Shown piece by piece: positions 1-4,846 of a stretch of 7,746 bases of DNA (position 1 is its first letter; every line of letters starts with the position of its first letter). The stretch covers positions 1 to 7,746 of the forward strand of contig JAKAUG010000130.1 of NCBI GenBank assembly GCA_021827805.1, written 5' to 3'. The notes beneath the pieces were generated by a model. It ran no database searches. It had not been told where the DNA came from and was given only the letters and a program-made list of their open reading frames with translations. The translations under genes and the position numbers were made by a program. This DNA comes from Bacillota bacterium. Its GTDB lineage: Bacteria > Bacillota > Sulfobacillia > RBS10-35 > JAJYVN01.

Positions 1-11
1 TTGGGGGACGA

Positions 12-545
12 CTATGCGGGATGGGACTGGAGCCACTGCTGCTGCCAGGACGCCAGACCGGTGGAGGCGGTCTGGGCCGTGGTCGGGGTGGGCGCGCCAG
101 GCCGGGCGAACGCCACGGTCCTGGCCCCAAAATTGACCTCCATGGTGGAGCCCATCCTGGCCAACAGCCTCATCCCGATGACCGGGCCGCCGGTCCAGGC
201 CGGGAACACCATGGCCTCGGCCCGGTACCGGGCGCCGGCCACGTCCACCGTCGCCCAGTCCATGGTCAGGGCCATGGTGCCGGCGACCGTCGTGACCGTG
301 GCCGCGTGGAACACGGGCTCGGCGCCGATGGCCTGGGCCTCGGCCGGGCTCAGCAGCATGTCCCCCGCCGTGCCCGTGTCCACGAGGCACGACTGGGCCT
401 GCCGTGAGCCGTTGGCCTCCACCATGGCGCAGGGGACCTGGATGCTCAGCGGGTCCGCATAGGGGATGACGGGCAGCGGCACCTGGACCATGCGGCCGAC
501 CCCCAGCAGCAGGGCGGCCGCTACCACCAGCACCTTGGCGCGCAT
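12..545 (-). CDS. Secreted or membrane-anchored retropepsin-like aspartic protease (clan AA), 177 aa
   Basis: The protein begins with a signal-like segment: basic residues R2 and K4, then a hydrophobic core at about residues 5-16, so the catalytic part should lie outside the membrane. The clan AA active-site motif is V-D-T-G at 55-58. A beta-rich stretch with a possible flap follows at about 80-110. The second hallmark, hydrophobic-hydrophobic-G-x-x-L-L, is PVIGMRLL at 121-128, followed by a terminal strand. A retropepsin-type monomer of about 100 residues works as a homodimer, which fits this length. The ATG at 545 is chosen because GGAGGAG lies 6 nt upstream and the signal peptide starts exactly there; the reading frame continues upstream to 644 without such support. 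It is the last visible gene of the minus-strand ardC operon. The C-terminal 30 residues are Thr/Ala/Gln-rich and look like a linker or tail. The substrate is unknown. The family call is by motif only; no search was run. Confidence 0.83.
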   Translation of the reverse strand: MRAKVLVVAAALLLGVGRMVQVPLPVIPYADPLSIQVPCAMVEANGSRQAQSCLVDTGTAGDMLLSPAEAQAIGAEPVFHAATVTTVAGTMALTMDWATVDVAGARYRAEAMVFPAWTGGPVIGMRLLARMGSTMEVNFGARTVAFARPGAPTPTTAQTASTGLASWQQQWLQSHPA

Positions 546-564
546 CGTGGCTCCTCCCCATCCT

Positions 565-598
565 CCAAGAGAGGCCGGGCCCTGCCGACCCCTCTTGG
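565..598 (-). promoter_or_regulatory. Stem-loop upstream of the protease gene's RBS
   Basis: In minus-strand RNA, 14 bases pair with 14 bases across a 6-nt loop (CAGGGC). Twelve pairs are Watson-Crick and two are G.U. On the plus strand the same two positions would be A.C mismatches, so the structure suits the transcript of the minus operon. It lies between the stop of the 58-aa gene (616) and the SD of the protease gene. There is no U-tract after it. It may be a U-less terminator, a processing or stability element, or a translation control. Confidence 0.6.
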
Positions 599-615
599 CT
601 TGGCTTCCCTCGGCC

Positions 616-792
616 TCAGTACCCAGGGTCGATGCGCGCGACAACGGGATAGCCGAGCATGTTGGCAGCCGCGCACCCGTCTCCGGGGCCGGGGAAGAAC
701 ACGCGCACCAGTCGCCGCTGCCCGTGCTCGTGGTACTGGGTCCAGACCGAACTCCGGCCCATCCGCCGCCGCACCAGCCGCACCGCCTGCAC
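616..792 (-). CDS. Small basic protein of unknown function, 58 aa
   Basis: This short reading frame starts with GTG at 792, preceded by AGAGGAGGG with a 6-nt spacer, and stops with TGA at 616-618. The N-terminal third is Arg/Val-rich (begins MQAVRLVRRRMGRSS). The C-terminal half contains RLVRVFFPGPGDG and then CAAANMLGYPVVARI, a sequence with a single Cys (C40) that looks folded rather than random. It sits in the same direction as its neighbours, between the 74-aa gene and the protease gene, with a strong hairpin just upstream of its SD. I do not recognise a family. The strong SD, the operon position and the protein-like composition support it as a real gene, but the small size keeps the call moderate. 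Confidence 0.66.
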   Translation of the reverse strand: MQAVRLVRRRMGRSSVWTQYHEHGQRRLVRVFFPGPGDGCAAANMLGYPVVARIDPGY

Positions 793-812
793 CGCGAACC
801 CTCCTCTGGGAC

Positions 813-848
813 GGCGAAGGGGCCAGCCGCTCGGCTGACCCCTTCGCC
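813..848 (-). promoter_or_regulatory. 16-bp stem-loop upstream of the 58-aa gene's RBS
   Basis: In minus-strand RNA the 16-nt arms GGCGAAGGGGUCAGCC and GGCUGGCCCCUUCGCC pair fully around a GAGC loop, with 15 Watson-Crick pairs and one U.G. The plus strand would have an A.C mismatch at that pair. The hairpin ends about 6 nt before the AGAGGAGGG SD of the 58-aa gene and begins 12 nt after the stop of the 74-aa gene. No U-tract follows. This is the strongest secondary structure in the window. Confidence 0.72.
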
Positions 849-859
849 TGGTCCCCTGT

Positions 860-1084
860 CTACGCCAGCACCCGGACCTGCTCGTCGCCCTCCCAGACGT
901 AGTGGCCCAGGAGACCGGCGGGGTGCCGGTCGTCGACCTGGGCCGCCACCTCCTCGACCCCCGGGCGGAAATCGACCGCCAGAACGGTCCCCAGCGGCCG
1001 CCCGCGGCGGTCCAGGAGAACGTCGCCGACCCGGAGCTCGGTGGCCGGCTTGGTCGTCGTGCGCGGGGCCGTCGCCTTGCTCAT
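860..1084 (-). CDS. Small beta-rich protein of unknown function, 74 aa
   Basis: After a Thr/Lys-rich N-terminus (about 1-15), the sequence reads ELRVGDVLLDRRGRPLGTV, then alternating hydrophobic strands (LAVDF, EEVAAQV), HYVWEGDEQVRVLA at the end. The G-D-V-L / G-x-x-x-G-T-V pattern is typical of small SH3-like or PRC-barrel-like beta folds; that fold call is inference. The ATG at 1084 is chosen over the GTG at 1093 because AAAGGTGAGG sits about 8 nt before the ATG, and the GTG would fall within or directly against that SD. It lies in the minus operon, 36 nt after the stop of the 127-aa gene. A DNA- or protein-binding accessory role is possible but not shown. Confidence 0.8.
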   Translation of the reverse strand: MSKATAPRTTTKPATELRVGDVLLDRRGRPLGTVLAVDFRPGVEEVAAQVDDRHPAGLLGHYVWEGDEQVRVLA

Positions 1085-1120
1085 GCTGGGCACCTCACCT
1101 TTCGTTGGACCCCAGGGGGG

Positions 1121-1504
1121 CTATCCGGGCAGCGCCCAGATGCCGCGCGTCCGCACCGCCTCGACGAGGGCCCGGCGGCGGGCGGCATCCTCGTCGACCA
1201 TCCGGGAAACGAACGTCTCCGCCCACCGGACCGCCTCAACGCCGTTGCGGTGGCCGGTCCGGCTCAGGGTCCGGCGGCGCACGCCGCCCATCCCCTCGCG
1301 CCCCTGCTCCGACTGCACGTTGACGTCCACGATCCACCGGCAGTCGGCGGTCGCGCCCTTGCACCGCATCAGGTCGACCGAAACGTTGGGGACACCGCAG
1401 CCCACCGCGGGATGCGCCGTCCACCATCCCCACCGGGCCCCGTCGGCCGACCGCCACGCAAACACCGATCCGAACAGGGCCTGGGCCTCTCCGCCGTCCA
1501 GCAT
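1121..1504 (-). CDS. Conserved-looking protein of unknown function, 127 aa
   Basis: The ATG at 1504 follows a strong GGAGGGAGG with an 8-nt spacer; the frame extends upstream to 1618 but only as Arg/Gly-rich shadow sequence overlapping ardC. The protein has an N-terminal Trp-rich stretch (W18, W25, W27, W28), three Cys (C36, C48, C55) around a CKGATADCRWIVDVNV strand-like segment, a basic loop at 75-88 and a C-terminal helix (about 90-120). The alternating polar-hydrophobic pattern at 50-64 suggests a mixed alpha/beta fold. I recognise no family. It lies directly downstream of ardC in the same operon, separated by 79 nt that hold a hairpin. The Cys residues might bind a metal or be reduced thiols; neither is demonstrable here. 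Confidence 0.8.
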   Translation of the reverse strand: MLDGGEAQALFGSVFAWRSADGARWGWWTAHPAVGCGVPNVSVDLMRCKGATADCRWIVDVNVQSEQGREGMGGVRRRTLSRTGHRNGVEAVRWAETFVSRMVDEDAARRRALVEAVRTRGIWALPG

Positions 1505-1542
1505 GCCGTCCGCCTCCCTCCGTCCTGGGCCCCTGGAACGTC

Positions 1543-1572
1543 GGAGGGGTCGACCTCTCGGCCGACCCCTCC
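1543..1572 (-). promoter_or_regulatory. Perfect 10-bp stem-loop between ardC and the 127-aa gene
   Basis: GGAGGGGTCG and CGACCCCTCC are perfect complementary arms around a 10-nt loop. The element starts 11 nt after the ardC stop codon and ends about 20 nt before the SD of the next gene. There is no T-tract on either strand. A U-less terminator, a processing site or an RNA stability element are all possible. Confidence 0.6.
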
Positions 1573-1583
1573 AGATGCCCGCC

Positions 1584-2483
1584 CTATGCGATCGCTTCGT
1601 CCGCCGCGCCCTCGCCACGGGCCCCCAGGACGGCGGCGATCATCGCCCGCGCCGCCTTGGCGATCCTCTCCCCGGCCGCAAGCACGGCCTTGGGCTCGGG
1701 GTGCCATCCCGCCACGTAGCCGAACGAGTACCATTCCAGGTCGGCGGTCTCCAGGCCGAGGGCCGACAGGACCACGAACGCCGTGGACTCGGCTTCGAGT
1801 TCGGCCAGCCCGCGGGGCTTGGGGTTCTCGCCAGCGTCATATCCCTGGGGATGCAGGATGCTGTGGGCGATTTCGTGCGCCAGGGTCTTGCACCGCATCA
1901 GCCCAGGGAACCGGGGGTCGACCACGATCGCGCGCGTCGCCGGCTGGTAGTACCCGTGGACGTCCGGTTCCCCCGAGTAGCGAACCTCCACCGTCAGGCC
2001 TTCGCCCTCGGCGAACCGCCGCAGGTCGGCGAACGCCAGGTCCGCGGCCAGGGCGAAGGGCTCAGGCGCCTGCGCCTGCTCGTGGCCGGCCATGGCGTCC
2101 GTCTGGGCGATGTCGAAGACGTGCTCGGCGCGGAAGCCCACCAGCACGTGGCGCTCGACCTCACGGCCCTCGGTGTCGGTCTCGCGCTTGCTGACGATCA
2201 TGGGCGCCAGGATCGCCAGGCCCTTCTCGCCCTTGCGGACCTGCCGGCCGGCCGCCTGCCAGGTCCGGTACCCGGCGACCTGCGTGGCCCCCGGCGCTTG
2301 AACGGCGATGAGGATCTGGTTGCCGAACGAGTAGCGGTGGAAGCGCGCCTGCCGCCGCAGGGCCGTCTTCCAGGCCTCGGGGTTGGCCAGGGCTGCCGCC
2401 ACGCCATCGCTCATGCGTCCGATGAGGCCCTGGACCTTCGCTTCCCGATCCTCTACGCTGGGCTTGGGATACCGGCCGGCCAA
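1584..2483 (-). CDS. ardC: ArdC-like antirestriction protein: ssDNA-binding N-domain plus ImmA/IrrE-type metallopeptidase
   Basis: The protein (299 aa) has the ArdC layout. The N-terminal single-stranded-DNA-binding domain (about 15-125) shows family landmarks: QARFHRYSFGNQILIA (45-60), the VAGYRTW strand (69-75) and GRQVRKGEKGLAILAP (79-94). The C-terminal metallopeptidase domain (about 145-285) carries HEIAH at 203-207, two zinc ligands plus the catalytic Glu, with a downstream acidic helix (E228, E230, E232) offering the third ligand. ArdC proteins of conjugative plasmids such as pSa protect incoming DNA from host restriction, so this gene marks a mobile element. The start is TTG at 2483, because AAGGAGGG lies 8 nt upstream and the next in-frame Met (M24) would cut off the N-terminal helix. 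It is the first gene of a five-gene minus operon and follows a structured leader. Length matches the family. The function is inferred from the family; the peptidase substrate is unknown. Confidence 0.95.
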   Translation of the reverse strand: MAGRYPKPSVEDREAKVQGLIGRMSDGVAAALANPEAWKTALRRQARFHRYSFGNQILIAVQAPGATQVAGYRTWQAAGRQVRKGEKGLAILAPMIVSKRETDTEGREVERHVLVGFRAEHVFDIAQTDAMAGHEQAQAPEPFALAADLAFADLRRFAEGEGLTVEVRYSGEPDVHGYYQPATRAIVVDPRFPGLMRCKTLAHEIAHSILHPQGYDAGENPKPRGLAELEAESTAFVVLSALGLETADLEWYSFGYVAGWHPEPKAVLAAGERIAKAARAMIAAVLGARGEGAADEAIA

Positions 2484-2499
2484 GGCGGTCGCCCTCCTT

Positions 2500-2529
2500 G
2501 GGCCCGTGGCGTACCAGCGCCACGGGCCC
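2500..2529 (-). promoter_or_regulatory. Perfect 12-bp stem-loop abutting the ardC RBS
   Basis: GGGCCCGTGGCG and CGCCACGGGCCC form a perfect 12-bp stem with a 6-nt loop. In the ardC transcript the 3' arm runs directly into AAGGAGGG, the SD, so the ribosome site starts where the stem ends. It could insulate the SD, stabilise the transcript or be a regulatory switch in the leader. No T-tract supports a classical terminator. Confidence 0.72.
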
Positions 2530-2738
2530 TGTCTCTGGCAGGCTTCTCACCCTGCCGCACCTCGCTGTCGGAACTTCCACCCTGTCCTCGCCTTGGGGGC
2601 TCGCCACCATCCCGTGGTGGGTCTTGGCCTATGCGCGAGTACCGGGGTGCTCTTTATTCAGTTGCCAAGGTCGGCGCCAGGTTCCCGGGCCTCTGGGTCC
2701 TGGCGGCTTCTGGCGCGGCCGCCGTTCGCTATGGACCA

Positions 2739-2767
2739 AGTATACGATGCCCGGTTTTCTCCGTCTA
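2739..2767 (-). promoter_or_regulatory. Candidate sigma-70-type promoter for the ardC operon
   Basis: Reading the minus strand, TAGACG (4/6 match to TTGACA) is followed after exactly 17 nt by TATACT (5/6 match to TATAAT). Transcription would start near 2732 and give an untranslated leader of about 250 nt before the TTG of ardC. It is the best promoter-like match I found in the divergent region, in its more AT-rich part. Confidence 0.5.
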
Positions 2768-2911
2768 CGCCGCCCTCTCGGCAAGGCCATGAACGATATA
2801 TCATCCACATTCTGACAGGAGTGTTGGCCGTGGTGGTGGTTCCGAGGAGGGGACGGGGCCAAGAGGGGGGACTTCCATAATATGGCATTGGAGGGTCGGG
2901 GCAGGCGGTGG

Positions 2912-2943
2912 GGGTGACGGCGACCACGGCGACCACATCACCC
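2912..2943. repeat. Tandem 9-bp repeats enclosed by a 6-bp inverted repeat
   Basis: Two exact adjacent copies of GGCGACCAC (2919-2927 and 2928-2936) are enclosed by GGGTGA (2912-2917) and TCACCC (2938-2943), which are perfect reverse complements with one extra base on each side. The 32-bp symmetrical layout lies in the divergent intergenic region, 100 bp before the plus-strand protease gene. It looks like a protein-binding site (operator or small iteron-like element). Only two copies are present. Confidence 0.5.
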
Positions 2944-2977
2944 ACGCACGCGGGCGCGGGCGACGGCCTGTTGCGGG

Positions 2978-3032
2978 GGAGGATAGTCGGAGGTGTACGC
3001 GGCCACGGACCCCTGCGCAGGGGCTATCCTCC
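2978..3032 (+). promoter_or_regulatory. Nested inverted repeats upstream of the plus-strand protease gene
   Basis: An outer 9-bp inverted repeat, GGAGGATAG (2978-2986) and CTATCCTCC (3024-3032), encloses a 14-bp perfect palindrome, CCCCTGCGCAGGGG (3010-3023), which is adjacent to the right arm. The structure ends directly at the SD region of the protease gene (GGGAGAGG). In RNA, the right arm contains CCTCC and could also pair with nearby SD-like GGAGG. No clear -35/-10 pair is visible for this gene, so an operator or an RNA control element are both possible. Confidence 0.5.
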
Positions 3033-3044
3033 AGGGAGAGGCCC

Positions 3045-3719
3045 ATGGACGGGCCCGCGGAGGGGGAGACCGCCGGCATGGCCCTGGCAGTACGCGGGCG
3101 CGGGTTCATGGTCGGTGGGGTGGAGAGGGTAGCGGCCAGGCCGACAGGCAGCGGCAGCTATCTGGTGCTGGTGCGGCCGCGGGGGTTCCTGGCCACGGTG
3201 GGCACCAGGTTCGTCGTGGCGGGCGGGGCCGGCGGGGCCTACGCGCTCCTCAACCAGGGCATGTCTATGCCCGTGACCATCACCACGGCATCAGGCAAGA
3301 CGATCCGCACGCAGGCGATGGTGGACAGCGGATCCACGATCAGCAGCGTGGACCAGAGCCTGATGGCGAGCTCGGGGGCGGTCCCTACCGGCACCCAGCA
3401 GATCGCGGACGTCTCGGGCACCCTTTCGGTGCCGACCTACAGCGTGAGGATGCAGACGGCGAGCGGGTACGACCTGACGGGGTCCTACCTGACGGTGCTG
3501 GCGGACGACCTTCCGCCGCCGCAACAGGCTCTGGTCGGGCGAGACATCCTGCGCTACTACCAGCTGTGGTACGACGGCAGCGGCTCCTGGGCGCTCCTCG
3601 GCCAGGGCGCGCCGCAACAGCCGACGACGCCATACGCGGCGATCGCCGGAGGGGCCCTGGTAGCGGCCGTGGCAGGAGTGGCGCTTGGGCTCAGCGGGCG
3701 CATGGGGAGGTCGGCGTAG
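3045..3719 (+). CDS. Membrane-anchored retropepsin-like aspartic protease, 224 aa
   Basis: The clan AA protease domain spans about 72-188. It has a strand pair at 75-93, the catalytic V-D-S-G at 93-96 (DSG in place of the more usual DTG), a following S-x-I-S-S-V segment, flap-like strands at 115-140, and the second hallmark A-L-V-G-R-D-I-L at 162-169 followed by YYQLWYDG. The last 30 residues form a membrane segment (about 198-217, rich in Ala, Gly and Val) with a short basic tail (R219, R222). This suggests a C-terminal anchor; a weaker hydrophobic stretch lies at about 48-70. Homodimerisation is expected for the family. Two starts are possible: ATG 3045 (GGGAGAGG close upstream) or ATG 3078 (GGAGGGGGAG about 9 nt upstream); the longer one is listed. 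The 75-aa gene follows immediately, so the two form an operon. It differs clearly from the 177-aa protease at 12-545 in anchor position and sequence. Confidence 0.88.
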   Translation: MDGPAEGETAGMALAVRGRGFMVGGVERVAARPTGSGSYLVLVRPRGFLATVGTRFVVAGGAGGAYALLNQGMSMPVTITTASGKTIRTQAMVDSGSTISSVDQSLMASSGAVPTGTQQIADVSGTLSVPTYSVRMQTASGYDLTGSYLTVLADDLPPPQQALVGRDILRYYQLWYDGSGSWALLGQGAPQQPTTPYAAIAGGALVAAVAGVALGLSGRMGRSA

Positions 3720-3947
3720 GTGGACCTGGACCTGGAGCCGGTCGAACGGGACGGGCACGTGTACTACCGGGTGCGCCGGGACCTGGTCCGGAGCAGCCGC
3801 CTGCGGGCGTTCGATGAGTGCGTGGGAGAGGCGACGCGAGATCGCCGGTACCGGGAAGAGGGTGCGGCCGTCGACCAGGCCGAGGTGGAGGCGGTCTTGG
3901 CAGAGGCCTCTCGGGAATGCGCGGCCAGGACCATGGCCCGGGTGTGA
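3720..3947 (+). CDS. Small two-cysteine helical protein, 75 aa, unknown function
   Basis: The GTG start at 3720 follows the TAG of the protease gene with no gap, and GGGGAGG lies 9 nt upstream, so the two genes are probably translationally coupled. The N-terminus is acidic then basic (strand-like HVYYRVRRDLV at 13-23). It is followed by RLRAFDECV (27-35, C34) and a C-terminal helix ending in AEASRECAAR (61-70, C67). The same motif pair occurs in the convergent 84-aa protein at 4051-4305. The helix-Cys...Ala-rich-helix-Cys pattern resembles small proteins I associate with phages and other mobile elements, but I cannot name a family or function. The gene ends 40 nt before the shared hairpin terminator. 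Confidence 0.8.
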   Translation: MDLDLEPVERDGHVYYRVRRDLVRSSRLRAFDECVGEATRDRRYREEGAAVDQAEVEAVLAEASRECAARTMARV

Positions 3948-3960
3948 AGGCGGTTACATC

Positions 3961-3980
3961 GTCCTATCGCGTCCTATCGC
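3961..3980. repeat. Exact tandem duplication of a 10-bp unit
   Basis: GTCCTATCGC occurs twice head-to-tail just after the stop of the 75-aa gene and before the terminator hairpin. It may be a slippage duplication with no function. Confidence 0.6.
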
Positions 3981-3987
3981 GCGCAAG

Positions 3988-4020
3988 GAAGAGCCACGGC
4001 TTACAAGACCGTGGCTCTTC
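3988..4020. terminator. Shared bidirectional terminator-like hairpin between convergent operons
   Basis: GAAGAGCCACGG (3988-3999) and CCGTGGCTCTTC (4009-4020) are perfect 12-bp arms around a 9-nt loop. The hairpin lies between the 3' end of the plus-strand protease operon (stop at 3947) and that of the minus-strand operon (stop at 4051). That is where a terminator serving both is expected. The U-tract is poor on both sides (a CUUC-type end only), as is common in high-GC bacteria. Confidence 0.75.
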
Positions 4021-4050
4021 GCGTGGCGTCCTCCTTGGAGGGCCAGGGAG

Positions 4051-4305
4051 CTACGCGATCTCCCGAACGCGGGAGACCCGGCGGACACCGCGGGCCGCAC
4101 CCCGGCAGGCGCTCGACGCGCCGGCCATCTTGGCCGCCTGGGCCTCGACGCTGCCGGCGCGCCCACGAAGCTTGGGCGCCATGCAGCGGTTGTAGGCCGA
4201 CTCCCCGTGATGGCCCGGGAGGATGGTCTGGACCAGCGCTCCGGTCAGAGGATTGCGACGGAACCCGGGCTTGTAGCCGGTCTGCGGGATCGCGACGCGA
4301 CCCAT
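4051..4305 (-). CDS. Small basic two-cysteine protein, 84 aa, unknown function
   Basis: The ATG at 4305 has AGGAGG 8 nt upstream. The N-terminal half (1-35) is rich in Gly, Pro and Arg (YKPGFRRNPLTGALVQTILP) and looks extended. The second half has SAYNRCMAPKLRGR (36-49, C41) and a helix with KMAGASSACRGAAR (59-72, C67), followed by a basic tail. The pair A-[YF]-[ND]-x-C and A-x-A-S-x-x-C recurs in the convergent 75-aa protein at 3720-3947, so the two appear to be distant relatives. It is the last gene of the four-gene minus operon that begins at 6257. No function is known to me; the basic charge would suit nucleic-acid contact, as an inference only. Confidence 0.83.
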   Translation of the reverse strand: MGRVAIPQTGYKPGFRRNPLTGALVQTILPGHHGESAYNRCMAPKLRGRAGSVEAQAAKMAGASSACRGAARGVRRVSRVREIA

Positions 4306-4330
4306 GCTATCTGCCTCCTGTAGCAGCTTC

Positions 4331-4353
4331 GGCCGGCCGCGACGCCGCCAGCC
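4331..4353 (-). promoter_or_regulatory. Short stem-loop upstream of the 84-aa gene
   Basis: In minus-strand RNA, GGCUGGC pairs with GCCGGCC (six Watson-Crick pairs plus one U.G) around a 9-nt loop, about 15 nt before the AGGAGG of the 84-aa gene. It is short and in a very GC-rich context, so by itself it is weak. It is listed because the position and the wobble orientation match the other hairpins. Confidence 0.35.
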
Positions 4354-4355
4354 CG

Positions 4356-4844
4356 TTACTGAGATTCTAGCCCCCCAGGGAAGGCGAAGCGGGCGATGCC
4401 GGCCACCTCATCCCGCACGTCCTGGCTGGCGCCGGCCGCGGCCGCGACCAGTTCAGCCAGGGCCTGGCGGGCCTCGGCCGTCCCCGACAGGCGCTTCTGC
4501 TCCTGGATGCGCTGCAGAGTGGGGGTCAGCGCGGAAAGCCCCTCCTCCTCCGCGACGGTGGAGGCAAACCCGATGGCCGTCTTCAGGTCGCAGGTCGTGT
4601 GCTGCTGCTCGGTGCATTCGGCGTCCAGGTCGCCACCGACGTCCAGGTCCGGGGCAGCGAGCTCCTCCACCTCGGACGGATCAAGAGCGTCGATCCCGTG
4701 GGCGGCCAGGGCCTGCTCGAGCAGGGCGGCAAGCTCTGGCGTTTCGGCCGCCACGCCGATCCAGCCGTCCTCGTGCGTCACGGAGCCATGCACCACACCC
4801 TCGGCGTCCACCAGCAGCTGCACGTTGGCTTCGGTCTTGGCCAT
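4356..4844 (-). CDS. Acidic protein of unknown function, 162 aa
   Basis: The first 32 residues look like a beta hairpin (VQLLVDAEGVVHGSVTHEDG). An acidic linker follows (about 52-78, many Asp/Glu), then two Cys (C77, C85) around EQQHTT. The C-terminal half (86-152) is helical and Ala/Glu-rich. The ATG at 4844 lies 2 nt after the TGA of the 340-aa gene, with AAGGGGG about 12 nt upstream. This indicates translational coupling. Its strong acidity contrasts with the basic 84-aa product encoded next to it, so a complex of the two is possible (inference). I recognise no family. Confidence 0.84.
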   Translation of the reverse strand: MAKTEANVQLLVDAEGVVHGSVTHEDGWIGVAAETPELAALLEQALAAHGIDALDPSEVEELAAPDLDVGGDLDAECTEQQHTTCDLKTAIGFASTVAEEEGLSALTPTLQRIQEQKRLSGTAEARQALAELVAAAAGASQDVRDEVAGIARFAFPGGLESQ

Positions 4845-4846
4845 GA

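Larger units (their letters stand above)
2484..3044. other. 561-bp divergent intergenic region between ardC and the plus-strand protease
   Basis: No convincing gene is visible: reading frames here lack an SD or are Arg/Pro/Gly-rich shadows. Its middle (about 2640-2890) is more AT-rich than the flanks. It holds the ardC leader with several stem-loops (CGCCAGG/CCTGGCG at 2675-2705, CCACCA/TGGTGG at 2604-2620, and the 12-bp hairpin at 2500-2529). It also has palindromes GTATAC (2740-2745), GATATATC (2795-2802) and CCATAATATGG (2875-2885), several G-runs on the plus strand (2849-2915), and the repeat cluster listed separately. It probably contains the divergent control region. An origin of replication is possible but unsupported by a replication gene. 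Confidence 0.6.

Noticed and set aside
860..1093. GTG at 1093 as start of the 74-aa protein
   Set aside because: It would overlap its own SD; the ATG at 1084 has AAAGGTGAGG at a normal distance.
2161..2610. Minus-strand frame starting in the ardC leader and overlapping ardC
   Set aside because: No SD precedes the ATG at 2610, and the overlap is with the well-supported ArdC domain. A short leader peptide cannot be excluded but is not supported.
466..2792. Long plus-strand open frames opposite the ardC operon
   Set aside because: They are Pro/Arg-rich, have no SD, and lie antisense to genes with recognised motifs or good RBSs. They arise from the high GC content.
2844..2915. G-quadruplex in the divergent region
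   Set aside because: G-runs are frequent but spacing is irregular, and such runs are expected by chance in this composition.
2801..3132. Small frames on both strands in the divergent region
   Set aside because: Thr/Pro/Gly-rich sequence, no convincing SD, and overlap with palindromes and G-runs.
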